Part shown: positions 49,027 to 61,734 of the stretch, one piece after another
How the letters are laid out: every line of letters begins with the position of its first letter
How positions within the stretch are numbered: position 1 is the first letter of the stretch
Assembly: GCA_050084515.1 (NCBI GenBank)
Contig: CM114272.1
Location: forward strand, 36,890,001 to 36,954,000
Length of the DNA stretch: 64,000 nt
Source: Blasia pusilla
Lineage: Eukaryota > Marchantiophyta > Marchantiopsida > Blasiales
Reading direction: 5' to 3'
Program-made: the position numbers and the translations under genes
Notes under the pieces: model-generated
What the model was told of the DNA's origin: nothing
What the model saw: only the letters and a program-made list of their open reading frames with translations
Database searches by the model: none

Positions 49027-50470
49027 CCACTGTGTATAGGAGTTTGTAGAATTATCATTGATTTTTGCAAAAAAAGAGTCCTAAAATTTCCCTTCAATTA
49101 ACGGTTAAGTTTTAGCGCATCACACCCATTCTTAATCATATCATTCTAAGATATCACATTCCAATGCAATAAAAAATACACCTGTATTATTATCGAAAAA
49201 AATTCATCAAGGTTTTTTATCCAAAAAAAACCATGAATATTTTAATGGTTTTAATTGCTAGATATTAAGGATTAGGATGCAAAAGCGATGAAGTGTATTT
49301 ACCTGTTCAAATTATTTAATAGATTGGCCTATTGTTAATTTGCTAGGTGGGCATTGGGTTGTTTGACGTTATGGGATTATTTTTAAAGAAAAAGTGATAA
49401 TCTACTTTTTTTGTTTATTTGGATATAACGATAATTTTTGTATTATGGATTTTATAATTTCTTTTAAAAAAAATAAAATCTAGGAAAATTCTATGAAACT
49501 CCTTACCACCTCTAAGCTTATGATTTTCATATATTTGGTTTTTAACAAAATAAATTATTTTTAAAGATATTTCAATCATATAATAATCTTCCTTTTCTTA
49601 TTTAAGAATGTCAATGGAAAGATTTGATTTTGAAGTGTTTCTTGAGGTTTTCTCATATTGTATGGATATAAAAGAATGGAAGAAGTGGAAATTGGTCCCA
49701 AAATATATATTGTTGTTATGCCTTTTGGACTTTTGCACTTAAAAGAGAGAAAAAAGAAGAAGATAAACCTATGCAGGTAAGATAAGGGAAGACTTGTAAG
49801 TAGGAATAAACCATAAGTAGGCTTAGGAGTGGATAAATCCTTGAAATAATTTTCTTTTCTTTCAAACAAGCAATTCCGAAGGTCACATAGAATAGGGTGC
49901 TTAAGTATGCTCCAAGAGGATGGGGTGGAGCATGATTTTGAATTACTCTTCAATTAATGTTTGTAATGTCAGAATGTGTCCTTCCACGATAAGCTTTATA
50001 AGTGGGTGGGTAGATCATCTTGACCAAGAATGGATGCAATTTTGGCATGGGACATAACCAGTAACTCATTGCCATCTATGCCTGACAGAAAAGATTGAAA
50101 ATCCCATGAAATACGAGAGAGAGGACTATGGAAGTTAGAACACGAAAGAAAAGCAAAATCAATCCCACAAGAAAGAAATTGTGGTCGCCCAAAAGTTTGA
50201 AAGTTGAGAAACGTTGTTATACCACTATTATTAAGTAGTAAAAAAATAGTACATTGCACAATCTAGATTATTATGGCGGAGACCTATATCAGCTGTAATA
50301 GTATACCCATTATTTTCGACCAACATAAAATTTTCATCTATCCCTACATATTTGTATCTCTAATGATGATAGTGTGGTCTAATTCCTCTTTCAAAATGGG
50401 ATGATTGTATTTTATGACGATTATCATCACACAAGCAATTAATTATGAATTTGAGTGCTGCCCATACATG
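49027..50470. other. AT-rich DNA, no gene seen
   Basis: No supported coding region or repeat. The 125-codon minus ORF at 49576-49953 has no recognisable domain and AT-rich codon use. Confidence 0.35.
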
Positions 50471-50474
50471 GCAC

Positions 50475-50840
50475 AAGCATCTTGCTAGTGCGATACACGG
50501 GTGAAAAAATTGTATGGGTATTCTTAGTTTTTTTAGTTCTTAATTCCCCCTATACGGGAAGGCTGCAAAAAGCCTACATATGGAAGAGGGGTTCCTCAAA
50601 CCCCATACTCTTTTAATAATATAGATGAGCATTTTTGTAATATACACTTGTGGCATGAATATCTCACTATCCCGTGTCTCACGGGTGAAAGTGCCCCGTC
50701 CCCCTTAACTTAACTGTTAGTTCTTAATTATTAACTCTTGCTAAATGGCTACATGTCAACACGGGAAGGACATAAATGCATATGTGTCATAAAAAAAACC
50801 TAGCATGAAACCTCATACTCTTTTAATAATATAAATGAAA
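50475..50840 (-). repeat. Two direct repeats with Helitron-like ends
   Basis: Read on the minus strand, each unit begins (C/T)TATATTATTAAAAGAG followed by TATG(G/A)GG, at about 50625 and 50836. Each ends near a CCCGTG-type element: CACCCGTGTATCGCACTAG at about 50485-50503, and TTTCACCCGTGAGACACGGG at about 50670. A TCTATATTATTAAAAG start and a CCCGTG/CACGGG hairpin near a CTAG end are typical of plant Helitrons. The units share cttcccgt and ttaagaacta. The exact 3' ends are unclear. Confidence 0.4.
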
Positions 50841-50929
50841 GATTCACTATTATCGCCAATATATAATGCAGCGGAAAGAATTGTTACAATTCTCGTCATA
50901 ATAATTTTATGAAAATCGGAAAGAGAAAC

Positions 50930-52680
50930 TAAGAACGACTCTTACAAGAAAGAGGCTGGGAAAAAGCGAAGATGATGACGAAGGCGGCCGAATGGATGGA
51001 TGGATGGATGGGACCCTGGAATGAGCGCTAAAACCGCACCATTTTTCGTCCGGCCTCGAGTAGCTCAGTGTACCAATTCGCACGCCTCCATTACTTTGTG
51101 GTCCCTCCCTCCCTCCCACATGAGAATCTTGACGTTGTGGTGCCTTAACGATTGATGCCTTCCTTCATTAACCCTCTTCGTACGGAGATAAATGATACCC
51201 GCGAACTCGTCATCTGCCACCGCCAAAAAGTGCGTCTCGTGGTCTAAAACGTTCGTAGGTTTTGCTGCGTTCGATGTCTACTTCTTCTCGCCTCGCGAGT
51301 CCCTTCTTTCCACCGAATATACCCATCATCCACTGCACCACATGGTCCCGAAATGCAGCACCGGTAGATTTTACTGAGGACGGAGGGATTCCCTTGGACC
51401 GCAGTAGATTTTACTAAGGACGGGGGGGCGGAGTTCAGGGTACCCCTTGTGCTCCAATAGAATAATGAACATTGGAAGGGAATCGGTGAACTCGTTTGGG
51501 GTCAAATAATCCCGTACCCTCTTCTAGTATGGAGGATGGAACATCAAACGTTCCATTCTTGCACTCCTTACCATTTCTCATCACCCCACCTCCTTACATG
51601 AGAAAACTCTCTCGGGTGGAAAGAGAAGCGACAAGTGACTCGATTTCCACCCTTTCGCCTTCAAAATCATTACTAAATCGTCCCCTCAAACTGGTCCAAA
51701 TCAGCTATTTCTCTCCCCCCTCCTTTTCCATTGAAGCTTAAGCGGCCCCCAAACCGACGGCGGTACAAATATTTGAATCGTGAGAATGACACTCGTGAGA
51801 ATGACTCTGGTTTTGGAGAAGGAACAAGACGGAATGAAAAATGGATGAAGAGGAATCCCCATGTATGAGCACACCGGGTATCAAAAGGTTTTAAAGTTAA
51901 CGCATTCTATTTGTATACTATTAGGAACCAAGTTTTTCATAATTTTAAATTTTCTTTTTTAGTTTTGATAGATCTTATTATACTCCAATATAAATAGGAT
52001 CTATCCTGCGTGGTGACTCCGTAAATGGAGTGAGTGACAATGCGATCATTTGAACGAATGGAGGGAGTAGAGCATGAAAACTGAGCCGGTTTTGAATTGG
52101 GGACTAGAGCAAGGAACTTTGAAATTAGAAGTGAGGATACCACGACTTACGGGTGCGGGGGCTTTCTTTTATTGAAAAGGAGGAGGAAAAACTAAAGTTT
52201 TGAACGTCCGGGAAAGGATCTCGATCCGCTTTTGAGGAACGGCGCGAATGAATCGAAAGCTCGAGCGGAACTCTTGAAAAGCTGCGAAGTAAGGGGGAAA
52301 AAAGAAACGTAAAATCTGAGGATTTGCTTGAAAGGTACCACTTCCCGTACAGAATTGTCCCTTCTTTGGACGGACGGGGTGACTTTCACCAGTCACATGC
52401 TGTGCATCCCGTCATTGTAAATCCGATCTCGACACGTGGCCCAGAAGTTCAGCCTTTCAAAATCGAACACGCAAGCTTTACTGTGCCTGCTACGGGGCGT
52501 AACGCAACGTGGCAGCCTAGGACAGAAGGAATCCCCGTGCTAACCAACCCCCTGCGTTCTCCTGCTCCTCATCGGTCGGGATGTTGGTTTGGAGTCTTGG
52601 ACCGACATTACAAAGTACATTCTTTTAATAAGGAAATCATCTCCAAAAGATATTTAAATTCTTTTTAGTTCTCATAAACT
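50930..52680. other. GC/CpG-rich island, no recognisable gene
   Basis: Composition like the islands at 1-4 kb and 10.0-11.2 kb. It contains a short (GGAT)n run at about 50992-51010 and a g-rich stretch near 51419. Two short direct repeats, ggtagattttactgaggacgg and agtagattttactaaggacgg (51362-51425), flank cctttggaccg-like sequence. ORFs of up to about 114 codons on both strands show no domain. Confidence 0.4.
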
Positions 52681-52888
52681 AGGAGGTTTGAATTTCGATA
52701 ATATATCCACTTTATTACAAAATAAATTTCAAAAGAAGACAAAGAAAGATAATAACAACTCAAAAGAGGAGTCAAAAATTGCATAAAGAATGCAAAAAGA
52801 AAATTGCAACAAACCAATGCAAACACCGCCTCAATGACCTACACGATTGATAGCATGAAACAAATCTGACAAGAACAGGAGTGGTTGG

Positions 52889-53766
52889 TCAGACATGAAT
52901 GGACGACGAGGCGAGCGATCCCCCCACCACCTCCGCACGACGTATCAATGCCAAGGCTTGTGCACGTTGTAAGGCCACTGAGATGCATTGCCGAAAATAA
53001 GTAGTAACTACCGAGAGAGAAGGACTACGGGAAGGGGCAAGGTGATGATTCTCGAGGGAGTGGTGAGCACATGTTTTCAGGAAAGTATCAAAAGACACAT
53101 GTAAATGACCGAATACTTCCACTGCAAAAGGAATAAATCCATCAGTCGCATGTCTCACAACATACCTTAACTCCTTGATTCTTGCTGCAGCTTCGGACGC
53201 CAAACCTTTGGTATGTGCGGCTCGACACACCAAGTCGGATCGTGTTGGATCAGCAACCACCATATCACCTAGTGTCCGAAATCCACCTCCAGACATAACA
53301 AGATCCACTCTCCGACGAGAGGTTGCTTGTATGGTTGAAGGTAGGACGTGGAGTTGCTCTTGCCCAACGGTGTATCCTGCAGTACGAGCCACCGATGCTA
53401 CCGCCTCTCTAATGACATCATGTGTGGCCGTTCGTTCTCCACCATGTGCACATCGAAGAATATGGATACCTTGGCATTAATGGGATTCCCGCATACACAA
53501 TTCAGCACAACTAAGAGAGAAGGATGGGGAAGTCCAAGACGTAACCGCAAAGCTGTCGAGAATATACTTCGAGGAAGACGAAATGGAAGAATAAGAGGAT
53601 TTGCAGTAAGCCACACCCCCGCTCCAGTACCCGGACATGAACGTAGACAAGCTCGATTAGCGTTAGAGGATGCATTGGAGAGAATGCGGGAAAAGTTGAT
53701 TTGATGTAGATTCTCGGAGATATGCTCTTGAAGTCGATCAAGCCCTTCCATAATCATTTGACTCAA
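52889..53766 (-). pseudogene. C-terminal zinc motif and PD-(D/E)XK-like endonuclease
   Basis: After the RT frame, 53766-53398 reads GLDRLQEHISENL...SNANRACLRS...NCVCGNPINAK. The coding sense then moves by one frame to IHILRCAHGGERTATHDVIR and continues as ORF 53392-52889. There ARTAGYTVGQEQLHVLP is followed by RRRVDLVMSGGG and DMVVADPTRSDLV, then FIPFAVEVFGHLH. The Cys-x-Cys...His-x3-Cys cluster followed by RxD-x(n)-D and a later E-x-F fits the CCHC plus restriction-enzyme-like endonuclease layout of R2-type elements. The assignment rests on pattern and position, not on an alignment. Confidence 0.6.
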
Positions 53767-53781
53767 AGGGGGTAGAATTGC

Positions 53782-55122
53782 TTATGTAGCAAGAGGAAGA
53801 AGAGCTCGTGCAGATCTCAATTTTTGTTCAAATGACAAGTCTCCCTCCTCTACATGGGCGATATGATCCATCAAGATAGGTGTATCTCCTTGGAGAAACC
53901 TTGAAGCCATAATCGGTGCTACCAACGCCCAACTCCCCAAAAAGGCTGCGGGAGCAGATGCGACTGTGGAGGACAGTCCCACCCCTCCAAAAGAAATAGG
54001 CAAGATAGCTTGTCGTGAAACAAAGACACCATCCTCTCCCTCAAAGGTATTTGGGCCAAGAAGTTGACCAAAAGTTGCCAAGATGGAAGTATCAAAAGAT
54101 GCCAACCGATGTAAGAACCTTGAAGTGGGAGGACAAGTGTGAAGAAGGTAGGAAGGATGTCGTAGAAAACATTGGGAGACAATCCCATAAGCCACTTGGG
54201 GATCCCCTAGATGAGGTAACAAATGAAGCCATTCCACGTCTTTCAAAAGGGCCTCATCCAAGAACTTTGAGACATAGTCGATGAAGCCAATTGGGACCCC
54301 AAGAGCTCTAACCCCTTCAATGTAGATGGGAAAATCAAGAGTAGGTGGGGTGAATGTTGAGGGAAGGCATGAAGGAGACCATACTCCACATTTACTAGGT
54401 TGGACTTTAAGGTTTAAGAAAGAGAGTTGCTCCACGAAATGGGTATAAGCAGGAACCACTTCAGAAGGAGGACCTATATTGTGAGTGTCATCAGCAATAG
54501 AAGGGAAAAGACAAGATGTAAATGCTTGCGTTGGTGCTCGAAGGGCACAAAAATAGGCAATGGCAAAGAGTGGGCCACCCATGGGATCACCTTGACGTGT
54601 GCCATAAGCCGATTGTAGAATACTATATTCCCAAGAAGTAGCATGATGGGAATAGATAATGGGCGTATCATAGACATAGAAGGAGAAAAAAAATGGAATG
54701 AGGCTTGCGAGTTGTCCTCTTGCACAACGTAACTCCTCAAAGATGGCCGCACGAGAAACTGAATTGAATGCGATAGCCACATCGACTTGAATTGCTACCC
54801 AATCTGGATGAATATCAAGAGTGGAGCGAATCCCATGCACCACAGCCTCGCAACCTCTAGGAGTTGCCACTCCAAATTTATGAGGAAATAAGTGGGCACT
54901 AAAGTGATGACGAAATTGCAAGCATAGGGATCGACTAACCAAGCGGTATAAAACCTCTCCAATAGCCAAAGGGCGCACACCTGAAGGAGGCTTATCCATA
55001 GCCAACAAACGACAAGCCACTAAGAGCCTAGAGATAGAGAATGGGAGACGATCTGCCGCCATATGTGCACACACCTTATATAGAGAGACAAAGCCACTTG
55101 CTGAATCTTTGGGATAAAGCAA
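53782..55122 (-). CDS. Reverse transcriptase ORF of the non-LTR element (446 aa)
   Basis: An intact 446-codon ORF; upstream sense sequence (HSPRLSASGQSGMVFEHLRD) in another frame shows that it once began earlier. RT motifs in order: KPPSGVRPLAIGEVLYRLVS, QVDVAIAFNSVSRAAIFEEL (first catalytic Asp), AYGTRQGDPMGGPLFAIAY, and FPSIADDTHNIG (catalytic xxDD with Ile in place of Tyr). LNLKVQPSKCGVWSP follows, then a thumb-like region, LLPHLGDPQVAYGIVSQCFL. It ends at a TAA after LLPLAT where the frame continues (AILPPLSQMIMEG), so the stop is a nonsense mutation. The enzyme would have primed reverse transcription at the nicked target. The product is probably inactive because of the lesions around it. 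Confidence 0.85.
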   Translation of the reverse strand: MLYPKDSASGFVSLYKVCAHMAADRLPFSISRLLVACRLLAMDKPPSGVRPLAIGEVLYRLVSRSLCLQFRHHFSAHLFPHKFGVATPRGCEAVVHGIRSTLDIHPDWVAIQVDVAIAFNSVSRAAIFEELRCARGQLASLIPFFFSFYVYDTPIIYSHHATSWEYSILQSAYGTRQGDPMGGPLFAIAYFCALRAPTQAFTSCLFPSIADDTHNIGPPSEVVPAYTHFVEQLSFLNLKVQPSKCGVWSPSCLPSTFTPPTLDFPIYIEGVRALGVPIGFIDYVSKFLDEALLKDVEWLHLLPHLGDPQVAYGIVSQCFLRHPSYLLHTCPPTSRFLHRLASFDTSILATFGQLLGPNTFEGEDGVFVSRQAILPISFGGVGLSSTVASAPAAFLGSWALVAPIMASRFLQGDTPILMDHIAHVEEGDLSFEQKLRSARALLPLAT

Positions 55123-55529
55123 TCGCGGAGATGCTCAAAAACCATCCCTGATTGCCCGCTTGCTGATAAGCGAGGACTATGCAGAAAAACCCTTGTGAAA
55201 ATCTCCTAGTCAAGCTCCAAATCAAGGTCCGTTCTATAGTCTTCCACAAAAGGTGGAGCATCGCCACTTGAAGGAGGATGAAGAGCTTCTAAGAGAGCCA
55301 CTGTTTCCGCACTTGGAACCGTCGGAGAAAGAGGACCCAATGCTCGAGCTACACGTGAAAACTCACCAACTTGCCCCAAAAGTAGACTTCGTCGAAGGCG
55401 TTGTTGTATTGAAGGCCTCCCATGATTGGCATGTTGAGTGGGATGAGCTGCAGCTAAATGGTCCTCTCAACTTTTTAGCAAACATGGAAAACAAGAATGC
55501 GGCCAACATAGGGTTGGTACTGAAATAAC

Positions 55530-58480
55530 GCGTGTAATTAATGAAATTGAAAAGAGGTTAATATTGATGAGAAAATAGAATCTCTAATAAAAGAGGTTTA
55601 TGATAAATTGCATGGAATTTGGAGAGTGTAATATGGAGTAGGTTACATAATTGAATTATTTTCCTTATATATTGGAAAGTATGGAGTGAATCTCAATGTT
55701 GAAAAATGGCCTAGCCGTCTTTTTATATGAGGGGAAGTATTGAAAATGAGATTGAAGACAATGTTCATGCAAAGAAAGCACACTAATGTTTGCAAACGCG
55801 GACCGTAGTTCATCGTGTGTGTGGTAAACTTGGAATTATTGGAGATCTATAATTAATACCAATGATAAAATGCAATTGGTATCTCAAAGTACTCAGAAGT
55901 ATAGTTCATATTATAAAATAATCATGAAAGTATGCAAATACACATAAGGTATCTTTGGAGTCGGGGATAGAAGGATTGGATATTTAGATAAGTGATAGGA
56001 GTGAATGACAGAAAAGTTTTGGGGTAAAATGAAATTCTGATGGTGACAACAGAAATTTCATGTACACAAATGAATAAAAAAAAATGGAGTATGCATGGTT
56101 TTTGAGGCAAATTATACTGTGACACTCCATATGTATAGTGTGATAATGAGTAGGCCCTCAATTTTCAACAAGAGAGCTGAGACTATATACTTGGTATTGT
56201 CCTACTATGCATTGATAAGCAAGTAGTCACCAAGTAACAATAGCTGAGCAGTAGTAGACTAGTTGTGTTATGCTACTAATAAGTGTGCAAGATAGAATGT
56301 ATCAAGGTTGGTTGCAGTTCTAGGGTCAGATTTCTTGCAAATAAATCCTGAATGTCTTTAAGAAAATCCTAAAAGATGGAGAGGCCCCCTTCATCTTATC
56401 TTGAGATAAGAAATACGATCTGTGTTGAACTCAATATCCTCTTAGAGAGGCAATGAGAGATCGACTTGGTAATCACATCTCCTATCAAGGTCATCAATTT
56501 GATCATGTACGTTATGAAGTTGAGGAATCATTGCATCATACATATGCAATGGAACTCCAATTTGTGTAGTATGTACCTCAAGTCCTCGAGCCGCATTTTT
56601 TTTTGCATGGCATATGGTTCCTTGAGCTGGTTGCTCTAGTCAATGGACGTCTAGATGGTCTCCTTGTTGTGACCTGATCATGAAGTTGATCAAAAAGAGA
56701 CTTTTAGGAATTTGGTGAAAGGAAAAATGGATTACATTATTTTAGAAGTATGTTGAACAGTAGAATGACTATGTGAAATGTAAATTGGGAATAGAGTACT
56801 AGTTTTAGTAAGTAACGATGTAGTCGATGCATTTTCCTAGGCTATAACATAGGGTGGAGGTGGTAATGAATCCATGACTAATGCTAGAGCTCCTTGGGGG
56901 TATATTTGGTGAAACCTCCTTAGACAACAAAGCAAGCAGCTTGCAAAAGGATTAATAGCTCCTACAAATATTATGATGTAATATAAACCAAGAGCAAATG
57001 TTTTTGGTAATGGAATTGGAAAAATTGTTGAGTACTAGTGTAATAGAAAGTTGAATTAGATTTAGAAAAACTGCATAGAAACAATGGAAATGGATGTAAA
57101 GTTGAAAAGCATACAATTGAAAGGTAGAAAACAAAAGAAAGAAATGGCAAATCTGAACTTGGGAACACAAATGAACAATTCATGACTATTTGTATAGTGC
57201 AAGTAGATACAAAAAGAAAGAAAATGCATAGAAATAATGAAACTTGATTCATGGTGGAAAATTGAAGAATTGAAATCCAACAATAGAAGAAAGGAGGAGC
57301 TAACATGTAAGGAAAATGAAGTCTATGAGTACTAGTACAATAGAAAGTGCAATCAGAAAGCCAAAAAGTCCATAGAAGTAATGGAGGCAGAAGCAAAGTT
57401 GAAAAATTCACAAATTAAAGGTATAAAGAAGTACAATGAATGGCCACAAATTTATGATTATCTAATAGTGAGCTAAAAGCTCAATGAGTAGTGTTTTGTA
57501 AAAGAATTGTGAATAAGGGTGTTCTATGATAAGTATATGAAAATGGAGCCACAAAATGTAGCTAGGTAGGGTGAGGATTTGTGCAAAATTCATTTGATTG
57601 GGTGCAACCAAAATTATCAAGAAGCTTGAGTGAACTATGTAGGTAGTCGTATGATTCAAGCCTATACACGACCGCCATGAATTTCAGATGGAAAAAGAAA
57701 TGAAATTGTTCGAAGATGATTCTGCATGGCATCGACTACAAGCTATGGAAGGAGCTCAAGTTTTTGAAGGATCCACAAACATAGGGACAAACAATAACAA
57801 GTTCTAACAATACGTTGTGATCCCTAAGTATTTATATTTATTATATTTTCACTCTTCATTATTCATGGGAATGGAAGTTCAAATTTACTAAACATATGAG
57901 GTCTTGTAGAAAAACAAAAGACAATATAAGGGATTTTATGCTAACCATGAGCATTTACAAATAATGTCCAATGGATTCTACGGACAAGAAATATAGTAGT
58001 CATATTGGAAATACAAAAACTCCTATGGATCACAAAGCATTGTTGTAAGCACGCTACTCTTTGTATGCCAATGAATAGGCATATTATATGTGTATTACTA
58101 ATAATTTTTTAGTTAGGTTATTGTATGCCTTGGTGTTTGGATCCTCTGTTGTGTGTTGGAGCAAAAATTAGTGATGGTTGCAAACAAGATTAAATAATTT
58201 TTAAAACCTTCAAATCTAAATTTTGAGCTCCTACTGAATCCTAGCAAGAGAGATACTCCAAAGGCCCAAGGGCTCCACTCCCCTAGACGACCTTGCCTAA
58301 CCATAGAAAGGGTAGAAACCATAAAAAGGGATGTTAGGACGATTTTCATGCTCTAACCCCTCAACCTCTATTTTTCATACTTCTCCCCAAATATAGGGGT
58401 TGGCGTTTTCTTTAGAGAAACGCACATCCTTTCTTAATTTTTTCCTCCACTCTCACTGCCTAAGCGCATAGAGGGTAGAT
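55530..58480. other. AT-rich DNA, no gene seen
   Basis: Apart from the degenerate repeat at 57028-57430 there is no recognisable gene. The minus-strand ORFs here (up to 146 codons) are Phe/Leu/Ser-rich readings of that purine-rich repeat. Confidence 0.35.
57028..57430. repeat. Degenerate tandem repeat, about 150-bp unit
   Basis: Units share gagtactagt(gt/ac)aatagaaag, catagaa(a/g)(c/t)aatgg and aaagttgaaaa(g/a). The catagaa phrase recurs at 57074, 57227 and 57371, giving a spacing of 144-153 bp over about three copies. Confidence 0.55.
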
Positions 58481-58506
58481 TGGTTCATTAGGTGAATACT
58501 GCACTC

Positions 58507-59400
58507 ATGACTGCAAAAGACCAACCAACGGTGGAAACCTTGACAGATGCTGTCCAATACACGATGAGTGTCAATGATCTCTCCCCCAAAGATGAAGAGC
58601 ACAGATAGTGGACGATCAATGAGATCAAGTGGAGCACAAAAATTGATCGCACCAATTTAACTCCCGCCACTATATCATGAAAAACAATTGACCCAATGTG
58701 ACAAGGAACAAGTACATGTAGTAGTCATATATTCTATTGAGGTCATACTATACTTGGAAGTGCCGTCCATCACAAATCAGTTCTCTGAATTGGAAGCAAA
58801 AAGAGAAAGATTTCACGCCAACTAGATGCTAGCATGGAAAACAATAATGCAGACATAAAAAAAAGAGCAAGGCAAATGGATGTCCACCAAGGAGTATAAC
58901 CTTCTCGAATGGATGGTTCAAAAGACAAATATGAAATTAGAGTTGGTCACTTCAAGGGCCAAAAACTTGCAGTTGAGGAAGGACTTAGCTCCTTGCTTCA
59001 AAGAAGATAATATTCAGGTAGGGAAGGCAATGTAAGAGTTTCGCCTAACTGGGAATAGTCCAGCAAATTCTAGTAGAATCTAGACAAAAGTAGTTGGCAA
59101 GCACACGGCCACAACACTAATTACTAAGATAGGAACACAAGTAGCCAATGAGGTGGTAAAAGAGGAAACATATCAAGTTATAGAACTCTAGGATAGGAAA
59201 ACCAAGCAACTCAATCTAGTCATCATGGGATTGAGCTTTACCAAAGAAGAAGCCTTTAAGTAAGTGTTGCAAGAGAAGATCTTCAAAACTCTAGGGTTCA
59301 CACCACCAATCACCTTCATAGGGATCAGAGTGGGAAAAGAACAGGTGATTGACCAACATCAATGTTGGTATAATTTGATTTTGTGTAACGGGGCCTAGCG
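58507..59400 (+). pseudogene. LINE ORF1-like remnant
   Basis: ATG 58507 opens MTAKDQPTVETLTDAVQYTM and continues with frameshifts through MENNNADIKKRARQMDVHQG and FKGQKLAVEEGLSSLLQ. The later part (NLVIMGLSFTKEEAFK near 59220-59265) resembles the RNA-recognition core of L1 ORF1. Position upstream of the endonuclease supports ORF1. Confidence 0.5.
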
Positions 59401-59989
59401 ATGGAAACAAGACTATTCCATATTTGACCACCAAGCAAAGAGCAACACTCCCGATTGAAAGAGAAAAGGTTTGGGTTGTTTACACCCAAGGTCTTCGGAG
59501 TGAACTAAAGGAAGGGAAGGCCATGACATCAATACCTAGCTATAGGAAACACAACAATGCGACAAAAATACTTCAAAAAAAGCGGCAAGGAGCAAAAAAA
59601 TGGATTCCAACAAGGGAATCAACAAATCTATACCAGGGAACCAGGCCTATGTAGTGACAAGCCTCCTTAACAAGACGTCCCTATAGGGATTGATGGATGG
59701 GAAGGATCATCCTAGCCTATCCATTTAGGAAATTTTTCAAAACTATGGAGGACCATTCTAGTGTAGAGGAAATGGCATTACATATCTAGGTACATATATC
59801 TGGACCTCATTTTTTTTCTGAAACACATAAACACAATTCCAACTGCATTCCCAATACACATGAGTTCCAAGTTCTAACTAGCCACAATCCCCTTACAAAC
59901 AACAACAACAAAGGACATCATTGCCCAACATGCTGGGTACCACCATGGTTACAACCTTTTGTCTCTATAGCCAAAATTGATGAAGAAAA

Positions 59990-60595
59990 ACACTTTTTTT
60001 TGGATCAAGGTCACCAAAGAAGCGGGTTTACCAATAGATCTTCTCATTGCACTTTGTCCTACTCTAGTCAAAAGAGAATTCCCATATGAGGCTCTCCTGA
60101 GGGCTCTCCACATCTATTGAGCACCACATGACGATGGGAAACATCCTCTTGGTGGGAGATTTCAATGAGAGAACAACCAACATTCAAGCTCTGATTTACG
60201 TGACAAACAACAATACCATAGAAGGAATAGAAGCCCAATTAGCAGATTGGTCTCTCAAGGAATAATTCTTCCCACACCTACAACGTATATCGGTGGACAT
60301 TGAAAAAAAAAAAGACAATGGAGAGAAAATATTCCAACTTTGCTCGACACATTCTTTGGCACTCGCAATTGGCATAGCTGTGTGGCCATATTCACGAGGT
60401 CGAACTTCCACTCGACACTCTGATTCCATTAGAGAAAACTCACCATCAATGATAGACTATCTGATTGGGGAAGTAAATCAACTCCCACATCTATTTTCCA
60501 ATGTCAATATCACACCCGTTCTACAATCTGATCATGAACCTATCTTCTTTTACATCTTGGTCTCCAAAACCACCCTAGAGACAGCAAAAAGATAA
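59990..60595 (+). pseudogene. LINE APE-type endonuclease remnant
   Basis: Reads ILLVGDFNERTTNIQA (GDFN motif, 60145-60190), FQLCSTHSLALAIGIAVWPY, SPSMIDYLIGEVNQL (S.IDY motif, 60445-60485) and LQSDHEPIFFYI (SDH catalytic motif, 60525-60560). The order and spacing are those of the AP-endonuclease-like domain of L1 elements. The N-terminal half is unreadable. The segment 60293-60595 is open. Confidence 0.8.
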
Positions 60596-61389
60596 TTCTA
60601 GCAACCAAATGTGTATACACTTTCCTTCAAGAAAAGACAGGGGAACTCGTCACACTCTTTAACAAGGCTCTTACAAAGTGCTTACCCCCAATGAACACAA
60701 CCGAGTTTAGCGACATCTTATATCAATGTTGTAGAAAAATCTTACCATTCCAACTATTCAGAGGCAAGCAGGTTAGTTCAACTTCAACATCCTTCTCTCA
60801 ACCCTAGTTTGACAAGGACTACAAAGAGGTCCGTAAGGAGCTGCATCACTAGTTGAGGGGAAATCCACACTCTCCACATACTTAACTGTTGTGGAACACT
60901 TACAAACGATTGATACATAGGAAGAAACACAAATACATTGCCATCAAGATCATGGAATTCATAGAGCATATGAAATACCAATTGGCCAAATTCTGGAGAA
61001 TATTCATAAATAGACAGATCAACATTCCACTCCATGATCTATAGATCTAGATCACATATGGTACCCAACTTTAAACACCGATTTCAGCATTCTTGGTGAA
61101 TTAAAACATTTTTGGGTTTCCGACTTCTTTGAAGTCATGGTTACAAGTAAAATTAGGACTTTAGTCCATTTAAATCTCACTAAGACATCAAGTTCTTTTG
61201 CAACCAATCAGGTCTCTTTTAGTCACGGAAAACCTATAAATTACCACCCAAAAAATTTTGCTCCCTCGGACCTCAGAAGGCTCCGTAACAAACTTGAGGA
61301 TAACTTGGGATGCCACGCTCAGATTTTCAAGTGAGGCCCGACCTTCACTAGAATGTTCAATGCTGCAATTCAACAAGGATTTTGTCATG

Positions 61390-61726
61390 TACGTACACAT
61401 CGCTACACAACATACATCGCTGTCACCGAACATATACACAAACACCCACGATCCCATGCTAACTCATGACATCCAAACATCGAGACGATAAGTACCAAAA
61501 TAAGGGGCATTTCCCAAAGTGTAAAGTCAACTATACCAAAAATGGTAACTTACTCAAAATAGTAAGTTCCTCAATATGGCTCCAAATGAGGCGAAACGAA
61601 GGGGAATCCTACTTTCTCAAGTTACCCGTGCCTTCAACAGGTCATCCTTGAACTCATGAACTTTTCCTCCATTATCTCCAAGGGCGCTCTACTAGATCTT
61701 ATCGATCTATCCTAATAGATGTGATA
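61390..61726. repeat. Dispersed LTR-like repeat inserted in the LINE
   Basis: Matches 31085-31212 in its first 110 bp. It matches the 9045-9264 end of the 8.6-kb copy after a deletion of roughly 290 bp. It separates the endonuclease and RT parts of the LINE, so it inserted later. No target duplication found. Confidence 0.6.
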
Positions 61727-61734
61727 AGTCCCAC

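Larger units (their letters stand above)
52889..55500 (-). mobile_element. Non-LTR retrotransposon with REL-type endonuclease
   Basis: A single coding unit on the minus strand, from a linker near 55400 (LLLGQVGEFSRVARALGPLS) through a long RT to a C-terminal endonuclease-like domain ending near 52889. No APE endonuclease, LTR or integrase is present. Lesions are few: a stop after SFHV/DLELD-type positions, one TAA after LLPLAT, and frameshifts near 55120 and 53400. The 5' and 3' ends and target duplications could not be defined. Confidence 0.8.

Noticed and set aside
56952-57411. 146-aa and shorter minus ORFs rich in Phe/Ser/Leu, possible membrane proteins
   Set aside because: They overlap a degenerate purine-rich tandem repeat and their motif-like repeats follow the repeat period.
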